Below, in pieces: positions 25,417 to 34,171 of a stretch of DNA of 64,000 nucleotides. The translations under genes and the position numbers were made by a program. Location: positions 105,331 through 169,330 of the forward strand of contig NZ_CAJTYX010000001.1 of NCBI RefSeq assembly GCF_910583865.1, given 5' to 3'. The notes below the pieces were generated by a model that was not told where the DNA came from, ran no database searches, and worked only from the letters and a program-made list of their open reading frames with translations. This DNA is from an uncultured Muribaculum sp. GTDB taxonomy: Bacteria > Bacteroidota > Bacteroidia > Bacteroidales > Muribaculaceae. Within the stretch, counting starts at the first letter, position 1, and every line of letters starts with the position of its first letter.

Positions 25417-26385
25417 GACTTTTAGTCGCTTTACACCAGATTCATATACTTCAGGTGTTATTTCAGATGAGTAACAAATCCGTTTTGTATTCATGCAAGA
25501 CAGTGCAGACGTGAATAGCCCACCAAAAGGATCCCATACAACATCTCCGGCATCTGAAGACATTTCAATAATTCGTTGGATTAGCCCAAGAGGTTTTTGG
25601 TTAAGATGGACGGCTTTTAATCCATTTTTAATTCGCTCCGTGCCTCTAAGTTGAGCAGTGGTCCATACATTAGTAACACCAAAAGGGCAGTAGAATTTGG
25701 GGCGCATGGTATCCCATTCCTCTTTGGAAATCGGTTTTTTACCATCTATCGAAAAATAAGGCTTTCCATCTGGTTTACCATAAGTATTAGCAAAATCAGA
25801 TATTCGGCAAAACATATCAGCCGGCGGCATATACCAAAGATGACATTTTGTGAAATATTTTCTAGTTGCGGCATTCACTACTCCACAAGCATCATTAGTC
25901 TTAGAGAATGGAAGTCCAGTTCTCTCCCATTCATACCTAAGCCAGTCTTTCATTGACATAGCTCTGCCATTTACGTCAAAAGACGGCTTTTTAACGTATT
26001 GGACACAGACTTCTGAGACAACAGGTAAATGAGATATGGTTTTAGTATTGGTATTTCCAGCAACGTGACTCATTCCTTTGTCCCAAACATTACAGGTTTT
26101 AAACTCCCATCCATGTTTTAAAAGGATTGGATGAACGGTTGCCCAACCAAGCTCAGTATTCCAGAACCAAAGAGTAGTTTGAGCCGTAGCCTTTCTAGAC
26201 CAAGCTTCAATGTGAGGCTCATACCATTCATCTAATCCTATTGGAGTTTTTAAGTCTCCTTTATAACCGTTAATTCCATATGGCCCATCTGATACAATGA
26301 CGGTAGGCACTTCCCAACGATCGTAAAAATCTATGGAATCGCCTTGAAACAGGTGAATGGATGAGTTTATATTTAGTACGTCCAT
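25393..26385 (-). CDS. Type II DNA methyltransferase
   Basis: 330 aa. Motif IV appears early as VSDGPYGINGYKG (in place of DPPY) and motif I late as VVWDPFGGLFTSALSCMNTKRI. That order marks a beta-class amino-methyltransferase (N6-adenine or N4-cytosine). The middle (about 100-270) would hold the target recognition domain. The SAM loop reads DPFGGLFTS rather than the usual DPFxGSGTT. Codon use is AT-rich, unlike the neighbours. It is paired tail-to-tail with the broken endonuclease and has its own promoter at 26408-26439. It is likely still active as an orphan methylase. Confidence 0.85.
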   Translation of the reverse strand: MDVLNINSSIHLFQGDSIDFYDRWEVPTVIVSDGPYGINGYKGDLKTPIGLDEWYEPHIEAWSRKATAQTTLWFWNTELGWATVHPILLKHGWEFKTCNVWDKGMSHVAGNTNTKTISHLPVVSEVCVQYVKKPSFDVNGRAMSMKDWLRYEWERTGLPFSKTNDACGVVNAATRKYFTKCHLWYMPPADMFCRISDFANTYGKPDGKPYFSIDGKKPISKEEWDTMRPKFYCPFGVTNVWTTAQLRGTERIKNGLKAVHLNQKPLGLIQRIIEMSSDAGDVVWDPFGGLFTSALSCMNTKRICYSSEITPEVYESGVKRLKVSQQTLQF

Positions 26386-26407
26386 AATGGGATTATTTAT
26401 TTTGAAA

Positions 26408-26439
26408 CAAAGTTAGGCATTTATTTAATATTTACCAAA
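26408..26439 (-). promoter_or_regulatory. Methyltransferase promoter
   Basis: Minus strand TTTG (26439-26436), 20 bases, TAACTTTG (26415-26408), an exact consensus match. A 17-bp direct repeat (26417-26433) fills the spacer. Confidence 0.75.
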
Positions 26440-26485
26440 TAGTAGGCTCAAAAAAATTTTCTAATTATGCATTTATTTAATATTT
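26417..26485. repeat. Pair of 17-bp direct repeats in the divergent control region
   Basis: GCATTTATTTAATATTT occurs at 26417-26433 and 26469-26485, 52 bases apart. The first lies between the -33 and -7 boxes of the methyltransferase promoter. The second lies just upstream of the -7 box of the 77-aa gene. The placement suggests operator sites for a common regulator. Confidence 0.7.
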
Positions 26486-26498
26486 GCGCTGTTTTCCA

Positions 26499-26506
26499 TA
26501 ACTTTG
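26499..26506 (+). promoter_or_regulatory. -7 element before the 77-aa gene
   Basis: TAACTTTG, 20 bases before ATG 26527. No well-spaced -33 TTTG is present. The nearest upstream sequence is the second 17-bp repeat. Confidence 0.45.
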
Positions 26507-26526
26507 CAGTCGAAATCAACTGATTT

Positions 26527-26760
26527 ATGGACAATACTAACAAAGATAAGCAGGAAAGGAAAGTAGTCCACCTTGAAATCGGTGAGATACACGAATACTT
26601 TGGCTCAATCGAACAGCTGTTCTGTAAATACTCCAAAGAACAGCTGGGCTTCAGCATATATCAAGTTCGGAACAACCTAAAGAAATTGGGAAAGATGACA
26701 TCTCCCTATTGCACAATCCGTGTGGGAATGCTACAAACTAAGCTTAAACAGTCTGAATAA
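26527..26760 (+). CDS. Small unknown protein in the R-M island, 77 aa
   Basis: A hydrophilic, Lys-rich protein with IGEIHEYFGSIEQLF, then YSKEQLGFSIYQVRNNLKKLG and TSPYCTIRVGML. I do not recognise it. The middle segment could form a short helix-turn-helix-like unit, which would suit an R-M control protein, but this is inference. It is divergent from the methyltransferase, and the shared gap carries the two 17-bp repeats. Codon use is AT-rich like the rest of the island. Confidence 0.6.
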   Translation: MDNTNKDKQERKVVHLEIGEIHEYFGSIEQLFCKYSKEQLGFSIYQVRNNLKKLGKMTSPYCTIRVGMLQTKLKQSE

Positions 26761-27105
26761 TAAGAAATTGAATTATTTACATAGAGCCTTGTATTAGGGA
26801 CTTAAAAGGGGTCAATCCATATTGAACCATCGTGAACGACACTGAAAGAAAGTCGTATCGTGTGCCCCTCATCCCGAAGCCCAAATGGGATACAAAAACA
26901 TTTCTAATCGACCATAAATGGAATAGGGCGTAAACCAAATTGTCTATGATAATTAGTTGATTGGGCGACCATTATCCTTAATCCGTCTTAATCCATTAGA
27001 TGATGGATTGAGGCGATTGAAGTTTATATAGCGCACCTCCGACTTATTATGGCAACGGTGTTTCATGACAGAAGTTAGACACCCTCATATAAAATCCTGC
27101 AAAAT
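26761..27105. other. Gene-less right junction of the R-M island with hairpins
   Basis: No convincing gene in 345 bases. There is a 13-bp stem with two G-U pairs, CGTCTTAATCCAT (26984-26996) with ATGGATTGAGGCG (27003-27015) and a 6-base loop, and a second hairpin at 27057-27083. GGGG and CCCC flank a structured stretch near 26808-26870. It may encode a small RNA or be the scar of an insertion. Confidence 0.5.
27057..27083. repeat. Dispersed hairpin with conserved loop, copy 1
   Basis: GGTGTTT pairs with AGACACC around loop CATGACAGAAGTT. A closely similar element is at 62813-62842. It lies 23 bases past the end of the nitrilase-family gene. Confidence 0.6.
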
Positions 27106-28008
27106 TCAGACGAGGTAGCGGTGTTCAAGACCCTGGTAGGCATCTATGCGGCGGTCGCGGAGGAAAGGCCACCAACGTCGTACCTGCTCGGAACGGTGCA
27201 TGTCGATGTCGACTATCGCCTCGGACTCTTCACGGTCGGAAGCCCTATAAAGCAGTTCTCCCTGCGGGCCCGCCACGAACGACGACCCCCAGAACTGTAT
27301 GCCGGCTGTCGCGCCAGACGGATCAGGCTCATGCCCGACCCTGTTTACGGCCACGAGCGGAAGGCCGTTGGCCACGGCATGACCGCGCTGCACGATTGTC
27401 CACGCGTCACGCTGCCTCTCCTTCTCGTCGGGAGCATCAGTGCTCTCCCACCCTATGGCCGTAGGATATATAAGCATCTCGGCACCGCGCAATGTCATCA
27501 GACGCGCAGCCTCCGGATACCACTGGTCCCAGCACACTAAAACCCCGAGACGTCCTACCGAGGTATCGATAGGCTCGAATCCGAGGTCGCCGGGTGTGAA
27601 ATAGAACTTCTCGTAATAGGCCGGATCATCGGGGATGTGCATCTTGCGGTACATCCCGGCTATAGTGCCGTCGGACTCAAACACTACAGCCGTATTGTGA
27701 TACAGTCCGGGAGCACGGCGTTCGAAAAGCGAAGTCACGATCACCACGCCGAGTTCTTTAGCAAGCGCTGAATAAGTGTCGGTCACGTCCGACGGAATCC
27801 CTATGGCGAGGTCGCACAGAGCGGTCGACTCGCTCTGGCAGAAATAGAGAGAATCGTGCAGCTCCTGGTTGACTATCAGCCGCGCTCCTTTGGCAGCAAG
27901 CGCACGCATCTTTGTGCATAGCCGCGCACGATTGTCGGCTATGTCGGCGGTGTTGGCCTGCTGGATCAGACCTACACGCAGCATTCTGGTTATGTTGTCG
28001 TATATCAT
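27106..28008 (-). CDS. N-carbamoylputrescine amidase (nitrilase family)
   Basis: About 300 aa. The catalytic triad of the C-N hydrolase superfamily is visible: Glu in LIVNQELHDSLYF, Lys in MYRKMHIPDDP, Cys in LGVLVCWDQWYPEAARL. It hydrolyses N-carbamoylputrescine to putrescine, CO2 and ammonia. ATG at 28008 overlaps the agmatine deiminase stop (ATGA). Met at 27984 (MLRVGLIQQANTAD) agrees better with the family start, so either is possible. With its upstream partner it completes arginine-derived putrescine synthesis. Confidence 0.93.
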   Translation of the reverse strand: MIYDNITRMLRVGLIQQANTADIADNRARLCTKMRALAAKGARLIVNQELHDSLYFCQSESTALCDLAIGIPSDVTDTYSALAKELGVVIVTSLFERRAPGLYHNTAVVFESDGTIAGMYRKMHIPDDPAYYEKFYFTPGDLGFEPIDTSVGRLGVLVCWDQWYPEAARLMTLRGAEMLIYPTAIGWESTDAPDEKERQRDAWTIVQRGHAVANGLPLVAVNRVGHEPDPSGATAGIQFWGSSFVAGPQGELLYRASDREESEAIVDIDMHRSEQVRRWWPFLRDRRIDAYQGLEHRYLV

Positions 28009-29051
28009 ATCGGTAAAACCTCCGCCGGAAGCTGCATCGTCACGCAATGCAGCGAGCCGTGCTGGCGGATAAGGGCACGGCAGTCGATACTGCGCACCTT
28101 GTGGTCAGGAAAAGCGATGCGCACGGTCCTGGCAGCGAGATTGTCGTTGAGCGGCTGTCCGTAGGAGGGCATGAGTATCGTATTGTTCATCACGAGGAAA
28201 TTGGCATATGTGGCCGGAAGCCGGCACCCATCCTCATCGTATATGGCATCGGGCCACGGAAGCTCGATAAGATTGTAAGGCAGACCCGCCGGAGTACGCA
28301 ACTCCATGAGCTGACGCTTCATGGCGGCAAGCTCCTCATAGTGCTTGTCATCCTTGTCGGGGCATCCCACATATATTATAGTATCGTCGGGGGCCAGGCG
28401 AGCGAGCGTGTCGATATGACTGTCAGTGTCGTCCCCGTCGAGAGCGCCACGGTCGAGCCACAGCACCCTGTCGAGTCCGAAATATTCCCGCAGCCGCACC
28501 TCGATCTCTTCCCGCAACAGGTCGCCGTTGCGGTTTGGCGAGAGCAGGCACTCCGATGTGGTCAGCAACGTGCCGCGACCGTCGCTCTCGATGCTGCCGC
28601 CTTCGAGCACAAATCCCAGACGGTTGGCATACACTCCGCGAAGCAGTCCGGCATCGACCATGCGTCGTGTGATCAGATTGTCGCGGTCGGCAGGAAACTT
28701 CAGTCCCCAGCCGTTGAACTTGAAATCGTCTATCTCCCAACCGTTCGGAGTGGCTACGCATATCGCGCCGAAGTCACGCGCCCACGTGTCGTTGGTGGGA
28801 CAGTCAAGGTAAAGTATGCGGTCGGCATTAGGGTGCGAGGCGAGCACGCTGCGGGGCGCCGAAGTGTCGGGAGCCACGACTATAAGAGTCTGCTCATCAG
28901 CTATCGCGCGTGCGATCTCCACAAAACATCCCCTCACCTCATCAAGCATAGGCGCCCAGTCGGTATCCTCATGAGGCCACGAAAGGAGCACCCCTCCCTG
29001 CCTTTCCCATTCGGCCGGAAGTCTGCGCCGGATAGGTCCATCACATTTCAT
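28005..29051 (-). CDS. aguA: Agmatine deiminase
   Basis: 348 aa. A guanidino-group-modifying enzyme that converts agmatine to N-carbamoylputrescine and ammonia. It has RRRLPAEWERQGGVLLSWPHEDTDW at the N-terminus, NDTWARDFG, VLEGGSIESDG, TDSHIDTLARL, and the catalytic Cys near the end in HGSLHCVTMQ. The start MKCDGPIRR at 29051 overlaps the previous gene by 11 bases. A longer frame to 29171 is only read-through of that gene in another phase. It is the middle gene of a three-gene operon. Confidence 0.95.
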   Translation of the reverse strand: MKCDGPIRRRLPAEWERQGGVLLSWPHEDTDWAPMLDEVRGCFVEIARAIADEQTLIVVAPDTSAPRSVLASHPNADRILYLDCPTNDTWARDFGAICVATPNGWEIDDFKFNGWGLKFPADRDNLITRRMVDAGLLRGVYANRLGFVLEGGSIESDGRGTLLTTSECLLSPNRNGDLLREEIEVRLREYFGLDRVLWLDRGALDGDDTDSHIDTLARLAPDDTIIYVGCPDKDDKHYEELAAMKRQLMELRTPAGLPYNLIELPWPDAIYDEDGCRLPATYANFLVMNNTILMPSYGQPLNDNLAARTVRIAFPDHKVRSIDCRALIRQHGSLHCVTMQLPAEVLPI

Positions 29052-29280
29052 TGTCCTCGTCGGCAAGGGTGTCATAAATCGAGCTTTGGTTGTCGAGATA
29101 CTCCTCGCAATAGTCCAGGAAGCCGTTCTTCTCCGAAGATCCGACTGCGTCGCACCATTCCCTGTAGGCACTTCTCAGCTCCGGATCCTCATGAATCATC
29201 TTCTTGAATTCAGCATCGGCAATGTCGACGCTCCCATACTGGCCGATAACCTGGAGGAACACTTCGGTAATATCGCTCAT
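29041..29280 (-). CDS. Small acidic protein upstream of agmatine deiminase
   Basis: A 79-aa acidic, mostly helical protein (ITEVFLQVIGQYGSVDIADAEFKKMI, then SAYREWCDAVGSSEKNGFLDYCEEYLDNQ). It has no signal peptide or membrane segment, and I do not recognise a named family. It overlaps the deiminase gene by 11 bases, so it is very likely translated and coupled. It may be a regulator or just a hitchhiker in the putrescine operon. Confidence 0.75.
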   Translation of the reverse strand: MSDITEVFLQVIGQYGSVDIADAEFKKMIHEDPELRSAYREWCDAVGSSEKNGFLDYCEEYLDNQSSIYDTLADEDNEM

Positions 29281-29455
29281 GTCTTTTATGCTATGTTAAG
29301 GTATTTTATTATTAGTTAAAGTTATAACCGAGATTATACTCTAAAAGTTTTCAAAATTACATCAACCCTGCATATCTGCAAAATTAATTATCATTTTTTA
29401 AGGCAACCAAAAGGTTGTTTTGTACTTTTGATCCGGTCACTTCTACATATTCCAT

Positions 29456-29491
29456 AAAAAGCGGGGTATCGACAATTTCGACACCCCGCTT
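29456..29491 (-). terminator. Terminator of the 1443-aa protein gene
   Basis: The stem AAGCGGGGT (29459-29467) with ACCCCGCTT (29483-29491) is extended by an inner TCGA/TCGA pair. Read on the minus strand it is followed by T5. It lies 22 bases after the stop. Confidence 0.85.
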
Positions 29492-29512
29492 ATTCCCGGT
29501 TGTATTCTTAGA

Positions 29513-32500
29513 TTATCTTACCACTACCTTCACGGCTGTGCGACCGGCCTTCACGATATAGATGCCCGGCACAACATCGACGGCCACCCGATCAGTGGCG
29601 ACAGCAGAATATACAGTCTTTCCATCAACTGTGAAAACTGACATGTCAAGGCCTTCGGCACCGCTGACAATAATAGATCCGGCAACAACTTTGACTGTTG
29701 TCGCGCCATTGACTCCAATGCCGTCGATACCTGACTGTGTCATATCGACAACAGCGTCATTGGACTTGCGCGATTCGCCTTCGGCATATACGGCAGTAAC
29801 TGCATATGAATATGTAGAAGTGCCGTTGACTGTTTCATCAGTATAGGATGTGGCGGCAACGGGAGCTTCGTTGATCTTCACATTATCGCGATAGATATTG
29901 TATCCGTCAACGGCAAGAGTCTTGACCGGACCATTCTTTGCACAGAACGTCACGTCATCGACAAAGAGCATGTACTTGTCATAGCTGATTGCATGTATGG
30001 CAAAATATTTTGCTCCCTCGGGGAGATAAGCGGTATACTTTGTCCATGCGGCAGGAATCGACTTGAACGTCTCCACAGGTATGAAATCCTCCACGGCATT
30101 TCCTGTGGTGGAGTACAGTATCTCGAAGCTTTCGTAGTATTGCGTTTGGTCGGAATCGGCCTTGAAGCTGGATGCATAGAGCGAAATCATCTGCGGCTTA
30201 CCTGTCAGTTCAGGAGATACAGCCCAGTCATCGCTCTGAACCATGGTGTTGCCGGTCATCACATACATCGAGCAGAGATACTGCGTCCCAGATTTCGCGG
30301 CAAACTGGCTGCTGTTAATAGCCTCGTAAGTATTGTTCATCACGAAGAACGACTGCCGTCCGCTCACAGGAATCTTCTTGCTGCCGATTCCGCCGATAGT
30401 GGCTTTGTCCTCATCATAGAATGTCCAGCCGTCTACCACGGAGGTCCATGCCGAAGCGGGATCATCAAAATTTTCCGTAGTAGCCTCTACCACCTTGTCA
30501 AGCCCCGCAGGCTCGCTCCATTGCAACGCCACTTTTCCTTCGGTCGCCGATGCTGCAAGATCGGTCACATGGGGCAGCGCGTTCTCACGCACCTCAACCT
30601 GCACCTCGGCCATGTTGTCACCCTCTACCATGTCGGGACCGTACTCTATCTCAGCTCTGAAAGCCACTTTTCCGGAGTATGCCACTCCCAAGTTGCATGT
30701 AAACTTAATTTCAGTCGAAGCCTCAGGCTCAAGGGCATCGCCGCTCTTGGTGTCGACAAGCTCATCGTTGCAGAAAAGATGGACTTTATAGCCGAGCGCA
30801 CGATTTTGTCCGAGATTATCTACGGTCACGGCCACGTCGAAATCTACATTACGCTCCACAGACGAGGGTGCAGATATGTCACGCAGGCTTAGGTTGTGAT
30901 CGGCACATGAAGTCACCTTAAACGCATCGACATAGTGGAATGCATATTGTTTGGTCGTTGAAATCACACGGATCTGCACGGTCTGTCCCGCATAATCGTC
31001 AAGAGGCACAACGACCTTATTCCATTTGTTCTCATCGCCGGTAGCCTGAACCTCTGAGCCATACAGCTTCTCATATCCGTCGCCGGCGTTTACCTCCACC
31101 TCTATGAGATTGGTATTTGGTGAAGAGGTCTTGAAATTATAGGTATAGAATATGAATGCCGGGGAAGGAAGCGTGCCAAGATCTATCTTGCCCATTACGA
31201 TAGCACACTTCGATGGATTGTAACCTTCGAGGAACATCATTCCGCCATCGTCGTCGGCTGGATATACCCCATAATCGCTATGCGATGCCACGACAGTCCA
31301 TGGATCACTACCTTCGATTATCTCATAACCTATGAGGGAACTTACCGAACTGTTGCTGAACGACTCGGCATAAGGAGCCTTGTAAGCCTCACCGACAGCC
31401 ACACGTAGAGTAGGCTTCGGCTTCGACATGCCACCCTCGGTCATAGCCTCGACAAGTGTCTGCATGAACTTCTGTGTGCCCGCAGGCAGCTCGATATCAT
31501 ATTCATATGTAGTACCCGCCACGGAATCTTCCACGAGAACCTGCTCGCCGTCCATATAGCGTGATATCCTGTAGAGCACGTCGTCGGCTCCGAGTGTACG
31601 GCCATCGACATCCTTAACCACCGGCGTCCATGTTGCGACGATATGTCCGGGCGTGGTTTCTTTCATCTTCACCTCATCGGGCCGGAGGGGAGCGCCGAAT
31701 CCGACATATGCCTCAGCCTCGGCCGAAGCTCCGGCACCATGGGCGTTATGACATACCACGGAATAGACATGGTTGCCGGCAGAAGGTGCGGAATTATCTA
31801 CAATCGTAAATTCCGCTCCGGGAGTGAGTCCTTCGACAGCGCTGTTGACCTCCACGCCGTCACGCAGGAGCGACACCTTGGTGATTGCTTCGAGAGCTAC
31901 ACCCGACAGGTCGAGCGTCGGAAGTGTGAATGTGGCCGTGGCCTTATGCGCACCGGATGCGTCGGACTCGACCTTCAGGTCGGTGACAGCCGCAGGGGCA
32001 TGCATCGACACGCCCTCCTTGATGCTTACGCTCTCCACATACAGATAGCCTCCGGAAGCGGATTTCGCGTGTATGCCTATATAATATATCCCGTCGGCTT
32101 CAGCCGTCAATGAACCGGTGAATGTCTTGAATGTACCGCTCTTGACATCGGTCGAAGGGATGACAGTGGAGGTCAATGCTGCGGCCTCCGGCGAATTTCC
32201 TACCATCACCTCGAATGTTTCCATATATGAGCCGGAATAGCCTCTTATCGACACGCCCACCTCATATGAATTGCCCGCTTTCACATTCACCGGAGGCAGA
32301 AGCACCCATGCGTCGGCAGGTTTGCCGGAAGTACGCACATATATGGTTCCGCTTGAGAACTGCCATTTATTGGTGTCGGCACCCGGATTAAGTACGGTAT
32401 ACCCGATGAAATCAGAAGCTGAGGCAAACTTGCCTTCGAAAGGAGGATCGATAGGGCCGAGACTGAACGTCGCGGATTTGGCGGGAGCGGAAGAAAGCTC

Positions 32501-33844
32501 TCCGGTCACGGCCTCCACGGTATAATAATAATCGGTGCGCGTCTGCGGCATCTCAATGGCATCAGTCAGCGACACGGTTTTCTGGTCGGCAGGGCTTACC
32601 ACCTTTTCGTCGGGATAGCGTGTGACGCGATATACGAGATTCGTGCGGTCAATCTGGCCGCCGTTCATTCCGCTTGACACGGAACCCCATTTCACGGTAG
32701 CCACACCGTCAGCGTAGGTGACATTCACCGAACCCGGCGCTTTTGGAGTGTCAAGTCCGATGAATTTTTTCGACGCACGCTTGCGCGGGCTTTCGCCTGC
32801 CTCGTTGGATGTGGAAACGGCGATGCTGTACGTGTCGCTTTCGGGAAGGGTGACATTGACCGTAACATATCCGGAAGCCCCGAATGTACTTTCCCCGGTG
32901 GCGACCTCCTTGCCGTTGGCATATACGTGATATGTCAGAGGCCCGGAAGCGGCTGTCCCGTCATAGGTGGTACGCGGCATTTGGAAGCGCACCGTGCCCG
33001 ACAGACTCGTGCCGGAGAAGCTCAGTGAAGGAGTATAGGGCAATGCAGCCGGCACTCCTGCGGCATAATCAGCCTCCGGGATATAGAATCCGCCCAACTG
33101 CTCCTCGTTTTCAAGGTCGTAGAGCTTGGTGGCTTTTGCCGTAGCAAGGTCTACGGAGTATAGAGCAGCCTCGGTAGAATTCTTAACACTATAAATCATC
33201 TTTCCGCTCTCTTTGTCTATGAAGCCGCCGGTTATCCACTCGGTGGCTACTCCCGTCGATCCGACCTCTGTGAGCGCACCCGTACGGGTATTGACAGTAA
33301 AGAGCATGCCATCCTCGTCAATAGCATAGAGCGTGCCGTTCTTGTCGAAGTCGCAAGCGCCCCACCCCTTGGGCAGGTCGGCGATCTTTGTCTTTCCCCA
33401 ATAGGGTATGTTGACGGAACACATGCGGAATGTGGCGCCGTCCTCATTATAATAACACCCTATCGCCTCGTCGCGGTCGGCATTATAGGCGATTGCAGTT
33501 GCCACATCCTGGATACTTCCGCTGTAGGCATCTTCCGGTTCCCACGTCTTTAGGTTGTAGCTTTGCTGCGACACACCCGCAATGCCGGCGATTACCTCAA
33601 AACGCACACCATAATAATAGTCACCATAGGCGATACCGCCTCCGCTCGCATATACGTTTCGGGCAATCTGCGTTGGATTGTAACCGTCCGTTGTAAACTC
33701 ATAGATACCTACGGACTGCGCCGGATATGACACTGCAGCCCTGAACTTCACATCACCGTCGGCCAAAAGCGTTGAGCCGCCCAACAGGACAGCCATGCCC
33801 GACATGACAATCCGCTTGATTGTGGGGGGGTAAAAACTACACAT
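29513..33844 (-). CDS. Giant secreted Fn3 / choice-of-anchor-J protein with sorting tail
   Basis: 1443 aa. The signal peptide covers about residues 1-28 (KRIVMSGMAVLLGGSTLLA). Residues 30-260 look like a beta-propeller segment. Fn3-like and cleaved-adhesin/MAM-like beta modules follow (about 290-1370), including repeated PWTVV and FYTYNF type strands. The C-terminus (VFTVDGKTVYSA, then GIYIVKAGRTAVKVVV) is a T9SS-type sorting tail. It is probably displayed on the surface for adhesion or carbohydrate binding. Codons 6-7 lie in a C7 tract (plus-strand G at 33824-33830), so slippage would shift the frame within the signal peptide. A shorter in-frame start exists at 33805. Confidence 0.8.
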   Translation of the reverse strand: MCSFYPPTIKRIVMSGMAVLLGGSTLLADGDVKFRAAVSYPAQSVGIYEFTTDGYNPTQIARNVYASGGGIAYGDYYYGVRFEVIAGIAGVSQQSYNLKTWEPEDAYSGSIQDVATAIAYNADRDEAIGCYYNEDGATFRMCSVNIPYWGKTKIADLPKGWGACDFDKNGTLYAIDEDGMLFTVNTRTGALTEVGSTGVATEWITGGFIDKESGKMIYSVKNSTEAALYSVDLATAKATKLYDLENEEQLGGFYIPEADYAAGVPAALPYTPSLSFSGTSLSGTVRFQMPRTTYDGTAASGPLTYHVYANGKEVATGESTFGASGYVTVNVTLPESDTYSIAVSTSNEAGESPRKRASKKFIGLDTPKAPGSVNVTYADGVATVKWGSVSSGMNGGQIDRTNLVYRVTRYPDEKVVSPADQKTVSLTDAIEMPQTRTDYYYTVEAVTGELSSAPAKSATFSLGPIDPPFEGKFASASDFIGYTVLNPGADTNKWQFSSGTIYVRTSGKPADAWVLLPPVNVKAGNSYEVGVSIRGYSGSYMETFEVMVGNSPEAAALTSTVIPSTDVKSGTFKTFTGSLTAEADGIYYIGIHAKSASGGYLYVESVSIKEGVSMHAPAAVTDLKVESDASGAHKATATFTLPTLDLSGVALEAITKVSLLRDGVEVNSAVEGLTPGAEFTIVDNSAPSAGNHVYSVVCHNAHGAGASAEAEAYVGFGAPLRPDEVKMKETTPGHIVATWTPVVKDVDGRTLGADDVLYRISRYMDGEQVLVEDSVAGTTYEYDIELPAGTQKFMQTLVEAMTEGGMSKPKPTLRVAVGEAYKAPYAESFSNSSVSSLIGYEIIEGSDPWTVVASHSDYGVYPADDDGGMMFLEGYNPSKCAIVMGKIDLGTLPSPAFIFYTYNFKTSSPNTNLIEVEVNAGDGYEKLYGSEVQATGDENKWNKVVVPLDDYAGQTVQIRVISTTKQYAFHYVDAFKVTSCADHNLSLRDISAPSSVERNVDFDVAVTVDNLGQNRALGYKVHLFCNDELVDTKSGDALEPEASTEIKFTCNLGVAYSGKVAFRAEIEYGPDMVEGDNMAEVQVEVRENALPHVTDLAASATEGKVALQWSEPAGLDKVVEATTENFDDPASAWTSVVDGWTFYDEDKATIGGIGSKKIPVSGRQSFFVMNNTYEAINSSQFAAKSGTQYLCSMYVMTGNTMVQSDDWAVSPELTGKPQMISLYASSFKADSDQTQYYESFEILYSTTGNAVEDFIPVETFKSIPAAWTKYTAYLPEGAKYFAIHAISYDKYMLFVDDVTFCAKNGPVKTLAVDGYNIYRDNVKINEAPVAATSYTDETVNGTSTYSYAVTAVYAEGESRKSNDAVVDMTQSGIDGIGVNGATTVKVVAGSIIVSGAEGLDMSVFTVDGKTVYSAVATDRVAVDVVPGIYIVKAGRTAVKVVVR

Positions 33845-34171
33845 TATAAGGTTAAATTTGTAAATTGGTGATTTGTCTTATTGTAACTTGCATTAACACA
33901 AGCAGAAACGAAACGTTACTAATCGCAATCAACAAGAAGCATAAGACATTGATTATTACTTTATTTGCCAAAGTTAATTATAATCATCAAAACAAATCAT
34001 AATTTATAACTCTTATTTGCATTTTTTAACCAAAGAATTTCCCAAAAGACATCCCCCTGTCGGAACAACGAGGTTATATGAAGTTGTTTAAAAACAACCT
34101 CTAAGCGACAACCACCACGATTACGACGTTTTATAAGCTAAAATATGTTATTTTGAATAAGCGCCAAGCTG
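33845..34171. other. Gene-less region upstream of the giant secreted protein
   Basis: An AT-rich stretch of 327 bases. A minus-strand -7 element TAACTTTG is at 33976-33969, about 125 bases before the start codon, and implies a long leader. A short inverted repeat, GTTGTTT with AAACAAC (34083-34098), lies near the 3' end of the DUF695 gene. No gene is seen. Confidence 0.5.

Noticed and set aside
26417..26485. CRISPR-like repeat pair
   Set aside because: Only two 17-bp copies with one 35-base gap and no cas genes. They fit operators better. No CRISPR array was seen anywhere in the window.
28047..29207. A 386-codon plus-strand frame
   Set aside because: It is antisense to the well-supported agmatine deiminase and amidase genes, with no domain and no promoter.
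34083..34098. Terminator for the DUF695 gene
   Set aside because: A 7-bp GTTGTTT/AAACAAC inverted repeat with a two-base loop and no T tract at the right side. It is too weak to call.
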